A DNA stretch of 64,000 nucleotides, from positions 1 to 64,000 of the forward strand of contig JAZRYR010000017.1 of assembly GCA_045600845.1 (NCBI GenBank), given 5' to 3'. Each line of letters opens with the position of its first letter. The stretch's first letter is position 1. Below the pieces are notes generated by a model. The model was not told the DNA's origin, did not search any database, and saw only the letters and a list, made by a program, of their open reading frames with translations. Made by a program: the position numbers and the translations under genes. Positions 18,343 to 27,299 of this stretch are shown here, one piece after another. The stretch comes from RGIG5612 sp045600845. Its GTDB lineage: Bacteria > Bacillota > Clostridia > Lachnospirales > Lachnospiraceae.

Positions 18343-18493
18343 ATCTGATTCCTCTCCTATGCAATTTACAAATTTTTTCTGCGCAAAGCCCTTCAGGACG
18401 CAGACATATTATATCATAATTGTATATTTTCTGTATAGTTTCCCACCTTGTGCGCCGAAAGATAATCATAGCAGTACACTTCCCCCAAATGCT

Positions 18494-18522
18494 AAAAGAG
18501 CCAGCTTCCTGCTGACTCTTTT
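18494..18522 (-). terminator. Terminator-like hairpin downstream of ftsH
   Basis: AAAAGAGCCAGC (18494-18505) pairs with GCTGACTCTTTT (18511-18522) with one mismatch. It lies 170 nt past the ftsH stop. The rest of 18343-18691 is AT-rich with no supported gene. Confidence 0.65.
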
Positions 18523-18691
18523 AAGGAGAAGGTATTTCATTTTTATGGGGTGTAGTAAAACTATATATGTATTGGGGGTTTTACGATACGTATATTATCA
18601 CGACTTCCCAAATAAGTGTTCACAAACTTTACAAATAATAATATATTTTTTTGTGCAGTTTGTATATGCTTTACTTTCCCGCTCACCGGAT

Positions 18692-20569
18692 TTATGCTTC
18701 CTCATCCGGCATTACCGGTGGAAGTGAATCTACACTAAGTTCTTCAACAACTTTCTCTTCCGGTTTTACAAATAAAGTTTCAAACTCTTCTCTGGTAATC
18801 TTTTCTTTCTGCAGCAGAAGCTGTGCACAACTCTCCAGAACATCCAGATTCTCAACTACCAGTTCTTTTGCTTTCTTGTAGCAGCTGTCGATAATTTCTT
18901 TTACTTCCTTATCGATCATTGCAGCGGTAGACTCAGAGTAAGCTTTCGTCTGGCCCCAGTCACGACCGATAAATACTTCTTCACTCTCAGAACCAGCATA
19001 ATCAATCGGTCCTAAAGAACTCATGCCATATCTCGTAACCATCGCTCTGGCAATATCCGAAGCCTGCTTGATATCCTGTGATGCGCCGGTAGTAATATCT
19101 TTAAATATCAGTTCCTCTGCAATACGTCCGCCAAAGGATACCATAATATTTTCCAGCATCTTTTCTTTTGAATTATAGGCCTCATCCTTCTCTGGCAACG
19201 GCATGGTATATCCGCCAGCCATACCGGTAGGAATAATGGAAACCATATGAACCGGCCCCATCTTTGGAAGGAGGTGGAAAAGAATCGCATGACCAGACTC
19301 GTGGTAAGCGGTAATTTTTCTTTCCTCTTCTGAAATAACTCTGCTCTTCTTTTCTTCACCAACGCCGATTTTAATGAAAGCGTTGTTAATATCTACCTGC
19401 TTAATATATGCACGGTTAGAAGATGCCGCATTAATTGCAGCTTCATTCATCAGATTCTCTAAGTCTGCACCGGAGAAGCCTGCAGTTGTTCTTGCAACAA
19501 CTTCCAGGTCAACATCCTCTGCCAACGGTTTGTTGCGGGAATGAACCTTCAAAATATCTACACGGCCCTGAACATCCGGCTTACCTACAAATACTTTACG
19601 GTCAAAACGACCTGGTCTTAAAATAGCCGGATCCAAAATATCGACACGGTTGGTAGCAGCCATAACGATAATGCCTTCGTTCACGCCGAAACCATCCATC
19701 TCAACTAAGATCTGGTTTAAAGTCTGCTCTCTTTCATCATGACCGCCGCCAAGACCGGAACCTCTCCGTCTGGCAACTGCATCAATTTCATCGATGAAAA
19801 TAATACATGGAGCATTTTTCTTGGCTTCACCGAATAAATCACGTACACGGGAAGCACCAACACCTACAAACATTTCTACAAAGTCGGAACCCGACATATG
19901 GAAGAAAGGAACGCCGGCCTCGCCGGATACGGCTCTGGCCAATAAGGTTTTACCGGTTCCCGGAGGTCCTACTAATAAGATACCTTTCGGGATACGTGCG
20001 CCAACTCTTGTGTATTTCTGAGGAGCTTTCAGGAAATCTACTACTTCTTCTAACTCTGCGCGCTCCTCCTGCAATCCTGCAACATCCTTAAATGTTGTCT
20101 TAATATCGTTTTTCGAAGAAACTTTGGCTTTGCTCTTACCAAAATTCATAACACCGTTGCCTGCTCCGCCTCCGGCTCTTCCATTGATAAATATGAAGAA
20201 CACGAAGAAGATCACAAACATAATGATCATCGGCAGAATCGTCGATACAAAGTAACTGCTTCTGGTTACATCCAGCAGTTTATAATCTGCCCCGACCTCA
20301 CCTAAGAATTCGGTTATTGTTCCTACATTCTCGGTATAAAAGGCTTTCTTTGTAGTATCACGGAACGTAACCACTACAACACCGGTAGGGATTTCCGCAT
20401 TCTGCTTGATAATAATTTCTTTTACTGCATCATCTTTTAAGTCTGTCTGAAACTCTTTAAAAGAGTATTCATCATTTGTCTTTCTAGGCGTAATGGTGAA
20501 ATAAATTACCGCCATCATTCCTACAAGTATAATCAAATAAAGTATTATTCCTCTAAATGGTTTTTTCAT
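18692..20569 (-). CDS. ftsH: ATP-dependent zinc metalloprotease FtsH
   Basis: Membrane-bound AAA+ protease that degrades misfolded and regulatory membrane proteins. The 625 residues have two N-terminal membrane segments (~7-25 and ~108-130) flanking a small external domain, the AAA module (Walker A GPPGTGKT ~205, Walker B CIIFIDEID, SRH region with NRVDILDPAILRPGRFDR), and the zinc peptidase with HESGHA (~425). It is the last gene of divIC-tilS-hpt-ftsH and its start overlaps the hpt stop by 4 nt. Confidence 0.98.
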   Translation of the reverse strand: MKKPFRGIILYLIILVGMMAVIYFTITPRKTNDEYSFKEFQTDLKDDAVKEIIIKQNAEIPTGVVVVTFRDTTKKAFYTENVGTITEFLGEVGADYKLLDVTRSSYFVSTILPMIIMFVIFFVFFIFINGRAGGGAGNGVMNFGKSKAKVSSKNDIKTTFKDVAGLQEERAELEEVVDFLKAPQKYTRVGARIPKGILLVGPPGTGKTLLARAVSGEAGVPFFHMSGSDFVEMFVGVGASRVRDLFGEAKKNAPCIIFIDEIDAVARRRGSGLGGGHDEREQTLNQILVEMDGFGVNEGIIVMAATNRVDILDPAILRPGRFDRKVFVGKPDVQGRVDILKVHSRNKPLAEDVDLEVVARTTAGFSGADLENLMNEAAINAASSNRAYIKQVDINNAFIKIGVGEEKKSRVISEEERKITAYHESGHAILFHLLPKMGPVHMVSIIPTGMAGGYTMPLPEKDEAYNSKEKMLENIMVSFGGRIAEELIFKDITTGASQDIKQASDIARAMVTRYGMSSLGPIDYAGSESEEVFIGRDWGQTKAYSESTAAMIDKEVKEIIDSCYKKAKELVVENLDVLESCAQLLLQKEKITREEFETLFVKPEEKVVEELSVDSLPPVMPDEEA

Positions 20570-21111
20570 TCTGTTTCCTCATTACTGTTGTTTTCTTTTA
20601 TGATACCCACGAAAGGCAGGTCTCTGTATTTCTGATCATAATCCAGTCCCCATCCAACGACAAACTCGTCCGGAATTTCAAATCCGATATAATCTGCATC
20701 CATGCAGACTTTACGTCTGGAAGGTTTATCGAGAAGTACTGCCAGTTCCATGCTTTCCGGGCCTCTTTCCTCGAGCATTTCCGTGATCAGATGTAAGGTC
20801 TGTCCGGTATCCACGATATCTTCAATCAGAAGTATATGTGCCCCTTCTATTGACCGGTCCAAATCTTTTGTTACAAGTACACGTCCGGAAGATTTGGTTC
20901 CTGCTCCATAACTGGATGCAGCCATGAAATCAATTTCTACAGGAATCGTCAGTTCCTGCGCCAAGGCAGTCAGGAAAAATACCGAACCGTTTAAAATGCC
21001 GACCAAATGAAGCGTTTTGCCTGCATACTTCTCACTGATGGCTTCTGCCATCTCCCGAATACGATCTCTTACATCCTGCTCTGGAATCAGGACTTCAAGC
21101 TTTGTGCCCAT
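20566..21111 (-). CDS. hpt: Hypoxanthine phosphoribosyltransferase
   Basis: Salvages hypoxanthine and guanine to IMP and GMP using PRPP. The 181 residues carry the PRPP loop LLIEDIVDTGQTL near 100 and a C-terminal base-binding region (YIGFEIPDEFVVGWGLDY). ATG 21111 is preferred because GGAGG sits 6 nt upstream; an upstream in-frame GTG lies within that ribosome site. The start lies inside the 3' end of tilS (17-nt overlap), a coupling typical of this pair in Bacillota. Confidence 0.96.
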   Translation of the reverse strand: MGTKLEVLIPEQDVRDRIREMAEAISEKYAGKTLHLVGILNGSVFFLTALAQELTIPVEIDFMAASSYGAGTKSSGRVLVTKDLDRSIEGAHILLIEDIVDTGQTLHLITEMLEERGPESMELAVLLDKPSRRKVCMDADYIGFEIPDEFVVGWGLDYDQKYRDLPFVGIIKENNSNEETE

Positions 21112-22531
21112 AATTTCCTCCACTAATTTTTACCAGCAGTGCCCGCCGGGTATTTTCTGTAATTTTGAAATTCTCACCGATCCGATAGCCAACAACCCAC
21201 AGAACACTCTTTGCATCCTTCAGTACAAGGATGTCCTTCCGGTCTTCTGCAGGTATCTTTTCGTCGATGAAGAATTTCTTCAGGGATTTACGTCCTTCCT
21301 TCAAGGAAATAACATCTCCGGAAGCCTTCTTCCCCAGAATAATAGTTCTTTCTATTGTATCATAATCAAAGGCTTTCGTATACTCATTTTTTTGCATCAG
21401 CACGTCCCGATTTCCCTCATCTACATTTATCAGAAGCATGGTTATCGTTGTGCCGTCATCCAGTACCGTTTCGCTGATTTTCTCGTACAGATTCTCCTCC
21501 GAAATATCCAGCTCCACGGAAGCATCGTTTTCTTCTTCCTCCTCTTCTCTGGATTGGATAATAATGTAATCATACTGTTTTACGGCGATACGGTCATATG
21601 GAAGGTCAATTTTTTTCCCGGATTGCTTCGTGCAAAGGTCCGCCAGTTCCTCTACATGTACCTGAGAAATATCCTTTAATTCCCCGGTTGCCTTTCCGAT
21701 GGCAGAATAAAGCACACGGTTTTGGATAACTTCTTCCACTTCCATCAGTTTTTCTACCTGGATCAGGACATTTCCTTCTTCTTCGGAAACGACCTCTGCA
21801 AAGGCTTCCTCTGTTTTAAGAGTCAGATAAGCTTCAATTTTCTCAAATTCTTCTGCGGCCCGGACAATGTGTTCCGTAGCTTTGGTATTAACTTTTTTCA
21901 GTTCCGGAAGTACTACGCCACGGATCCTGTTTCTGGCATAAGCATAGTCCTGATTGGTTTCGTCCTCCATGAAGTCAAGTTCTTTTTCATTTAAGAACGC
22001 TACAATTTCCTCGTGGCTGCAGGAAAGAAGCGGTCTTACTACGATACAGCCTTCCAATTCCGCTACCGGTTTCATTCCCGTAAGGCCTTTCATGTTACTG
22101 CCTCTTGACAGATTCATAAGAATCGTTTCCGCATTGTCATCTTTATGATGGGCAACCGCGATAATTCCATTTACAGATTTTGCAGCCTTGGCAAAAGACT
22201 TATATCTTAAGATACGGCCCGTTTCTTCTTCGCTGATCCCGGCTCTTTCTGCCAGCTCCGGAATGTTGGCTTTGGCAACCATGCACCGAACATCCATCTG
22301 GGCACATAAATTTTTTACATAGGCTTCGTCTAAGTCGGCCCGCTCGCCCCGGATCATATGGTTAAAATGAACAGCGATGCATTTAAAGCCTTCCTTCTTG
22401 GCATATTCATTCATCAAATACAGAAGGCACACAGAGTCTGCTCCACCGGAAACTCCTACAATAACCGTTCCGCCTTCTTTAATAAAGTTCTGTTCTGCTG
22501 ACCATTGTTCAAAAGCTTCTTCTACTCTCAT
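21095..22531 (-). CDS. tilS: tRNA(Ile)-lysidine synthase
   Basis: Converts C34 of tRNA-Ile(CAU) to lysidine so that it reads AUA; essential in most bacteria. The 478 residues contain the PP-loop SGGADSVCLLYLM near 30, HHKDDNAET near 130, the central TilS domain, and a C-terminal TilS_C domain (~380-470, KKFFIDEKIPAEDRKDI). It follows divIC by 3 nt and overlaps hpt, the classical divIC-tilS-hpt-ftsH order. Confidence 0.96.
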   Translation of the reverse strand: MRVEEAFEQWSAEQNFIKEGGTVIVGVSGGADSVCLLYLMNEYAKKEGFKCIAVHFNHMIRGERADLDEAYVKNLCAQMDVRCMVAKANIPELAERAGISEEETGRILRYKSFAKAAKSVNGIIAVAHHKDDNAETILMNLSRGSNMKGLTGMKPVAELEGCIVVRPLLSCSHEEIVAFLNEKELDFMEDETNQDYAYARNRIRGVVLPELKKVNTKATEHIVRAAEEFEKIEAYLTLKTEEAFAEVVSEEEGNVLIQVEKLMEVEEVIQNRVLYSAIGKATGELKDISQVHVEELADLCTKQSGKKIDLPYDRIAVKQYDYIIIQSREEEEEENDASVELDISEENLYEKISETVLDDGTTITMLLINVDEGNRDVLMQKNEYTKAFDYDTIERTIILGKKASGDVISLKEGRKSLKKFFIDEKIPAEDRKDILVLKDAKSVLWVVGYRIGENFKITENTRRALLVKISGGNYGHKA

Positions 22532-22534
22532 TTC

Positions 22535-22840
22535 TCAATCATCCTTTCTGAATATGATCTCATCTGGGTAGACATATCCGATCGACTTCGCCTTTTCTTC
22601 AATATATTTCTGGGTCTGAACATAGATTTTTTCCTCTTCCAGTTCTTTCGACCTTAAGTTTTCTTCTTTTAGCAGTTCCTCCAGCCTTTCTTTTCTGGCC
22701 TTTAATTCTTTATTTGTCTGACGGTAGGTATGGATCTGCAGACTAAAATAAGTGGCAAGTCCTACAAACAGCACCGCCAACAATATGATCAATATGCTTT
22801 TACTGCTCTTGTGTTTTTTCTTTTTTACCCGGTTTTCCAT
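22535..22840 (-). CDS. divIC: Cell-division protein DivIC/FtsB family
   Basis: A 101-residue bitopic protein: a very basic cytoplasmic start (MENRVKKKKHKSSK), one membrane segment (~15-33) and an external coiled coil (~38-80) of the FtsB/DivIC type. It bridges FtsL and FtsQ/DivIB in the divisome. Gene order supports DivIC. yabP/yabQ, usually between rqcP and divIC in spore-formers, are absent; only 51 nt separate the two genes. Confidence 0.87.
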   Translation of the reverse strand: MENRVKKKKHKSSKSILIILLAVLFVGLATYFSLQIHTYRQTNKELKARKERLEELLKEENLRSKELEEEKIYVQTQKYIEEKAKSIGYVYPDEIIFRKDD

Positions 22841-22891
22841 CCAATGGGTTCCTTTTGCCTGGTTTTCCTCATCAATGCTTTTTTGAAAAAA

Positions 22892-23131
22892 TCATAATAG
22901 CTGAAACATTTCCTTTGCAGCTTCTTTCTTGACGCTTTCTTCCAGAGAAATTACTTTCGCTTTTACATTTTTTGTACCAAAGGCGATTTCAATCACATCG
23001 CCCACTTTTACATCATAGGACGCTTTTACAATTTTTCCATTCACACAAATTCTCCCGGCATCGCAGGCTTCGTTGGCAACCGTTCTTCTTTTTATCAATC
23101 TGGAAATTTTCAAATACTTATCAATCCTCAT
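22892..23131 (-). CDS. rqcP: S4-domain ribosome quality-control protein RqcP
   Basis: A 79-residue protein that is essentially one S4 RNA-binding domain (MRIDKYLKISRLIKRRTVANEACDAG and GRICVNGKIVKASYDV). RqcP binds stalled 50S subunits and helps RqcH add alanine tails. Position between hup and divIC matches the genomic context of B. subtilis rqcP (yabO). Confidence 0.9.
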   Translation of the reverse strand: MRIDKYLKISRLIKRRTVANEACDAGRICVNGKIVKASYDVKVGDVIEIAFGTKNVKAKVISLEESVKKEAAKEMFQLL

Positions 23132-23202
23132 ATTCGTATTCTACTTATTTTTATAAGGAAAAGCAATTATTTCACCATTTATTCATAATAATAATTATAC
23201 AA

Positions 23203-23230
23203 AAAAGGCACGGAGAACCCCGTGCCCTTT
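23203..23230 (-). terminator. hup terminator
   Basis: GGCACGG (23207-23213) pairs with CCGTGCC (23220-23226), extended by A/T pairs. On the minus strand it is followed by a T run, 20 nt after the hup stop. Confidence 0.88.
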
Positions 23231-23250
23231 TGCCGATAATTCTTTAAATA

Positions 23251-23529
23251 TTATTTGCTACTTACCATATCTTTAAAAGCTTTGCCCGGTTTGAATTTAG
23301 GAGCTTTAGAAGCTTTGATCTTCATAGGTTCACCAGTCTTAGGGTTACGACCCTTACGAGCTGCTCTCTTGGAAACTTCGAATGTACCAAATCCAACCAA
23401 CTGAACCTTACGACCTTTTTTAACTTCGAATTCAACAGTCTCAATAAAAGCCTTTAAAGCAGCTTCTGAATCTTTTTTAGAAAGACCTGTTTTAGCAGCC
23501 ATAGCTTCAACTAATTCAACTTTATTCAT
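23251..23529 (-). CDS. hup: DNA-binding protein HU
   Basis: A 92-residue nucleoid protein with the full HU fold: MNKVELVEAMAAKTGLSK start, VGFGTFEVSKRAARKGRNP arm with the DNA-intercalating Pro in RNPKTGE, and a C-terminal KPGKAFKDMV helix. It bends and compacts DNA as a homodimer. It has its own strong promoter and terminator. Confidence 0.97.
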   Translation of the reverse strand: MNKVELVEAMAAKTGLSKKDSEAALKAFIETVEFEVKKGRKVQLVGFGTFEVSKRAARKGRNPKTGEPMKIKASKAPKFKPGKAFKDMVSSK

Positions 23530-23598
23530 TATGTATCCTCCTCTATAAAAATAAAAAATGAATCCTTTTCCGTATTTTCTTTTGGAAAGTCTTGTTCA

Positions 23599-23627
23599 TT
23601 TATACTGTAAAAATCCTTATTTGTCAA
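23599..23627 (-). promoter_or_regulatory. Sigma-A promoter of hup
   Basis: On the minus strand TTGACA (23627-23622) and TATAAA (23604-23599) are separated by exactly 17 nt. Confidence 0.85.
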
Positions 23628-23670
23628 GATTTTTTGGGCTTTTTCGGTAATTTGGAGTCCTTCCCTCAAG

Positions 23671-23699
23671 TTGACTTTTCCTATTATTTGCAATATACT
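23671..23699 (+). promoter_or_regulatory. Sigma-A promoter of the phosphatidyltransferase gene
   Basis: TTGACT (23671-23676), 17-nt spacer, TATACT (23694-23699). The predicted start near 23706 leaves a ~20-nt leader with the GGAGAAG ribosome site. It is divergent from the hup promoter. Confidence 0.82.
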
Positions 23700-23726
23700 C
23701 GAAAAGGAAAATATACGGAGAAGATT

Positions 23727-24305
23727 ATGCATTTCGAAAAAAAAGACTTTTTTTCAATACCGAATATTCTGACATATATAAGAATTCTGTTGGTACCGGT
23801 ATTCGTTATCGTATATATTAATGCCCAAGGAATTACCGGACATGTCTGGTCGATCATAATTGTAGCGGTTTCCGCTCTTACCGATATCATTGACGGTATG
23901 ATTGCCAGAAAATTCAATATGATTACGGATTGGGGGAAAATCATTGACCCCATAGCTGACAAATCCATGCAGTTCGCGATGTTGTTTTGTGTTGTCGTCC
24001 GCTATCATTGGGTAGCTCTTCTTCTGGTAATCTATGGCATAAAGGAAATAGTTTCCCTTATTTTCAGCAGTTATTTACTCTCCAAAGGAAAACACATTAG
24101 TGGCGCTATGTGGTGTGGAAAAATCTGCACGGTTATTCTTTACGGTGTCATGTTGGCCCTCATCGCCATCCCGGAAATTGACCCACATGTGGTAACGATT
24201 CTCATCGGCTTTTCTGCAGCCTTTATGCTGTTGGCCTTTGTCGTTTACATGGATACTTACTTCAAGCTGTACCGGGAATATAAGAACCAACAAAAAGAAA
24301 AATAA
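23727..24305 (+). CDS. pgsA: CDP-alcohol phosphatidyltransferase (PgsA-like)
   Basis: A 192-residue integral membrane enzyme with about five segments. The signature D-x2-DG-x2-AR-x8-G-x3-D-x3-D is complete: DIIDGMIARKFNMITDWG followed by KIIDPIADK, near residues 52-77. The likely product is phosphatidylglycerol phosphate, but cardiolipin or phosphatidylserine synthesis cannot be excluded without comparison. ATG 23727 has GGAG 8 nt upstream. It faces away from hup and converges on the TasA-like island. Confidence 0.83.
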   Translation: MHFEKKDFFSIPNILTYIRILLVPVFVIVYINAQGITGHVWSIIIVAVSALTDIIDGMIARKFNMITDWGKIIDPIADKSMQFAMLFCVVVRYHWVALLLVIYGIKEIVSLIFSSYLLSKGKHISGAMWCGKICTVILYGVMLALIAIPEIDPHVVTILIGFSAAFMLLAFVVYMDTYFKLYREYKNQQKEK

Positions 24306-24348
24306 GAAACGCAAACCTTAATTTGTCTGTCGGAATTTTTTAATTAAA

Positions 24349-25200
24349 TTACTCCGTTACTTCACCTTCTGGAGTTTCTGCAGATTCCGGTTCTTCTTCC
24401 CCTGAAGTTTCTGCGGATTCCTGCTCTTCTTCTATCGGAGTTTCTGTTTCATCCGTGATTTCTTCATCTTCCGGAATTTCCTGATATTTCTCCTCATCTT
24501 CCTCCGAAGTCGTTATTTCATCCATAGTTTCATCTGCCGGTGTCTCATCTTCCGGGTTTAAAGTTTGTCGAACCGTCGCGAGCGAATCGTTTTTCTCTTT
24601 GATAAAAACTCCTTTTTCTGCTGTAACACAAATCAGGTTATGTTCTGTAAGTTTCGGTTCAATACTATCATTTAAGGTTGCCCAGGAAAATTCGACTTCA
24701 ATTGTTGCCGTTGTTTCTGGTCCAAGAACAATATCTAACGTTTTAATATTTCCTGCTTGTTCCTGCTCTTTAATATCTACAATAATATAAAAAGGAGTTC
24801 CGTTAACCAAAATCTTACAATACCCTTGAACGCCAACTGTGCCTGTCGGTATTATCGAAAGCTGGAAAGTTTTATTAGGGTATTCATCATCGTTTCCTAT
24901 CTTATAATAACCTATATCACATACTTTTTTTTCTAAATCAAGGCTGCTATTGGCAACTACTCCTCCATCGAAAGACAATTCTGTTTCAACGCTAAACACT
25001 TTTGCAGATAGTTTTTCTTTAACCGTTATCGATTTTGTAGTTGAAAATACTGCAAAAGTAGAAGCGGACAACGCAATTAAAACAGCAATAATTATTCCTG
25101 CTGAAACCCACATCTTTTTCAAAAAATGATGCTCTCTTTCTTGCAATTGTTCCTCTGAAAAATCGGATAAATTTTCCAGTTTTTCGTCTGACTTTGTCAA
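24349..25200 (-). CDS. TasA/camelysin-like secreted protein with Glu-rich tail
   Basis: A 283-residue protein with a ~30-residue cytoplasmic start, a membrane or signal segment (~31-52) ending ALSASTFAVFSTTKS, a beta-rich body (~55-205), and an acidic low-complexity tail with repeated PESAETPEGE-like units. The STFAVF junction resembles the TFAWF motif of SipW-processed TasA proteins in this cluster, though the Asp is missing. It is the last gene of the operon and follows a SipW-type peptidase by 5 nt, so it is probably a substrate or an accessory of the fibre system. No catalytic residues are recognised. Confidence 0.65.
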   Translation of the reverse strand: MTKSDEKLENLSDFSEEQLQEREHHFLKKMWVSAGIIIAVLIALSASTFAVFSTTKSITVKEKLSAKVFSVETELSFDGGVVANSSLDLEKKVCDIGYYKIGNDDEYPNKTFQLSIIPTGTVGVQGYCKILVNGTPFYIIVDIKEQEQAGNIKTLDIVLGPETTATIEVEFSWATLNDSIEPKLTEHNLICVTAEKGVFIKEKNDSLATVRQTLNPEDETPADETMDEITTSEEDEEKYQEIPEDEEITDETETPIEEEQESAETSGEEEPESAETPEGEVTE

Positions 25201-25205
25201 TTTGT

Positions 25206-25724
25206 TTACTCTTTGTCTTTTTTTTCTTTGCCTTTATTTACAACATCCGGTAGGAATACCATTAAAACAAGTACGATTGCTATTCCGATTGCGATAAACA
25301 TTCCCGGAGGTTCTTTCGCCCAAGCCGAAAGGTAGCCTAAAAACGGAATCTTAAAAATAGGTTTACCGATATAATTATTGAAATGTACCGGGCTCGCATC
25401 CGCAATGCTATTCGCATCGCCTTTTGTATAAAAGTGTTTATTTTCTTTATCTATTTCTATTACCCTGTGTGTTGCTACTACTAAGTCTTCATTTAACACA
25501 AAGGTAATCGGATCTCCTACCTCAATTTCTTCTGCCGGTACTTTCTTAACATATATTAAGTCACCTACATTATAAGTCGGCACCATTGATCCGGAAATAA
25601 CGGTATATACATTAAGGCCAAACAATCTTGCGCCTACCAAAAGTAAAGCAATTATAACTACAATAACCACAAGAATGGTAGTTATTACATTCCATATCTT
25701 TCTGCCTGTACTTTTCTTTTTCAT
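25206..25724 (-). CDS. sipW: SipW-type (ER-type, Ser/His) signal peptidase I
   Basis: A 172-residue membrane peptidase with segments at ~8-32 and ~133-155. The catalytic serine lies in VISGSMVPTYNVGD (~40) and the general-base position carries His in VVATHRVIEI (~83), not Lys, which is the mark of archaeal/ER-type S26B enzymes such as B. subtilis SipW. GDANSIADASPV corresponds to the conserved GDxN box. SipW enzymes remove signal peptides from TasA-like proteins. It lies between two candidate substrates, 17 nt downstream of one. Confidence 0.9.
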   Translation of the reverse strand: MKKKSTGRKIWNVITTILVVIVVIIALLLVGARLFGLNVYTVISGSMVPTYNVGDLIYVKKVPAEEIEVGDPITFVLNEDLVVATHRVIEIDKENKHFYTKGDANSIADASPVHFNNYIGKPIFKIPFLGYLSAWAKEPPGMFIAIGIAIVLVLMVFLPDVVNKGKEKKDKE

Positions 25725-25741
25725 GTTGACAAAAATGTGTA

Positions 25742-26500
25742 TTATTTAGCTGGTGTACCGTTAATTGTCCAGCCTACATTTTTGAAAGCTTCAACCGCTG
25801 TTTTCGCATCATTATTTGTAGCCTGAACTGCCTGTGCTTCAACTTTTACATCAAAAGCACCGTTTTCATCTGCTATAGATTTAAGTTCTTCTGCAGTCAG
25901 TTCGCCAGGAATCGTAATACGGTCGAAAATAGGCATAGTTGATGTGCCTTGTGCCAATTTGTCTTTATAATAGAATGCATATGTTAATGTGTCAGCGCTT
26001 GGATTCTCATAAACATAATAAGCCAAATCAGAACCGGAATTTAATCTTTCCCAATATGTCTCATCGTGTCCGCCAAAGATTTTTGTTAAATCTGTAATAC
26101 CATATTTTTCGCAAATCGTTTTCCATGCAGGAGCATGTTCGATGGTAACTAAAACTCTGACCCACTCATCAACTTTTAATTTACTGTCATTGGTAACGAA
26201 AGCCTTTTTCGAAACAACAGAACCAGGGATCAGTTTTGTATTACCTCCTGTAAAATCAATACCCTTTTTTCCATCCTCTGAAGTGTATGGAGTACCTGTA
26301 ATTGCATTAGGAGAATCATCTAATTTGCCGGAGGTTTCATTAACCGTAACCTTGAAGTCTCCTTCTTCGCTGGAAACAGCGAATTTGTTGATTGCAGTAT
26401 CTTTGTCATTGAACCAGGCCAATGTTCCGGCAGAAATCAATGCGAGAACCGCAACAATGGCTGCAATAACTGCTATTTTCTTTTTGTAACTGTTTTTCAT
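25742..26500 (-). CDS. TasA-like fibre/camelysin family protein
   Basis: A 252-residue secreted protein. The N-terminal segment (~9-28) ends SAGTLAWFNDKDTAINKF, the typical TasA signature around the SipW cleavage site. The body is a beta-rich domain with the sequence order of TasA/camelysin proteins (a KAFVTNDSKLKVDEWVRV strand, later YYVYENPSADTLTYAFYY). No membrane anchor follows. In B. subtilis TasA polymerises by donor-strand exchange into biofilm fibres. Fibre formation here is inference from family and from the adjacent sipW. Confidence 0.8.
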   Translation of the reverse strand: MKNSYKKKIAVIAAIVAVLALISAGTLAWFNDKDTAINKFAVSSEEGDFKVTVNETSGKLDDSPNAITGTPYTSEDGKKGIDFTGGNTKLIPGSVVSKKAFVTNDSKLKVDEWVRVLVTIEHAPAWKTICEKYGITDLTKIFGGHDETYWERLNSGSDLAYYVYENPSADTLTYAFYYKDKLAQGTSTMPIFDRITIPGELTAEELKSIADENGAFDVKVEAQAVQATNNDAKTAVEAFKNVGWTINGTPAK

Positions 26501-26554
26501 TTTAGGTTTCTCCTATCATCTAACAAAATCTATATAATGAAATAATTTTTACCT

Positions 26555-27244
26555 TTAATCATGAGCTTGTGTTGCTGTTACGGTAATACCTAATTCGATG
26601 GACGGAATCGCTTTTCCTATCCCATGCATTGCTTCGTTTCCTACGGTTGTAGGCATATAAACGATGATTGCAGCATAGTCCGACTGACCAGGCCCTATTT
26701 TATTCGTACTTTTATAGTTATCTTTATCCTTGCTATCCGGTACATAAATGTCTTTAATATCTTTTGTTGCTAATTTTCTGGCATCCTCTCTCGATGCCGT
26801 TAAATTTCTAATTTCATCATATGTACCGTACACAACTCCATATTTCAAATGTTCTTTCAGGTAAATATCTTCACCATCTTCTGTCTTTCCAACTTCTTCT
26901 TTTTCTGCCCAAATGGTAAAGTCACACTTAAAGGATACATCCGTTTTACTTTGGTTCGTAACCTTGATATACCGGATATCCGTAAACCCAGGCTCGTATA
27001 GATCTGAAGTATTAAATATTGGAGTCGTTTCTGTTAAAGCAAGCCAATTTTCATCTGTTTCCGTCGTTCTCTTTGGCAGGCAATACTCAAATTTAATGTC
27101 CATATCTCCTACAACAAATTTGTTTATTGCAACATCTTTATCTTCAAACCATGCAATAGTAGACGTGTAACCCAAAAGGATTCCAACGCCAATAAGTAAA
27201 AGACTTATAATTAATGCAATTTTTGAAAAAGTGTTTTTCTTCAA
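26555..27244 (-). CDS. TasA-like secreted protein
   Basis: A 229-residue protein with a hydrophobic signal (~8-30) ending GYTSTIAWFEDKDVAINKF, nearly the same junction as the next gene's product. The beta-rich body includes YIKVTNQSKTDVSFKCDF, the anchored-strand pattern of TasA/CalY proteins, and ends GIGKAIPSIELGITVTATQA. No C-terminal anchor is seen. It is 54 nt upstream of its paralogue in the same operon. Confidence 0.77.
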   Translation of the reverse strand: MKKNTFSKIALIISLLLIGVGILLGYTSTIAWFEDKDVAINKFVVGDMDIKFEYCLPKRTTETDENWLALTETTPIFNTSDLYEPGFTDIRYIKVTNQSKTDVSFKCDFTIWAEKEEVGKTEDGEDIYLKEHLKYGVVYGTYDEIRNLTASREDARKLATKDIKDIYVPDSKDKDNYKSTNKIGPGQSDYAAIIVYMPTTVGNEAMHGIGKAIPSIELGITVTATQAHD

Positions 27245-27299
27245 ATCTTTACCTTTGTCTATTTGATGGTTTATTCTTCTCTTGCTGAATTTCCCCGAA

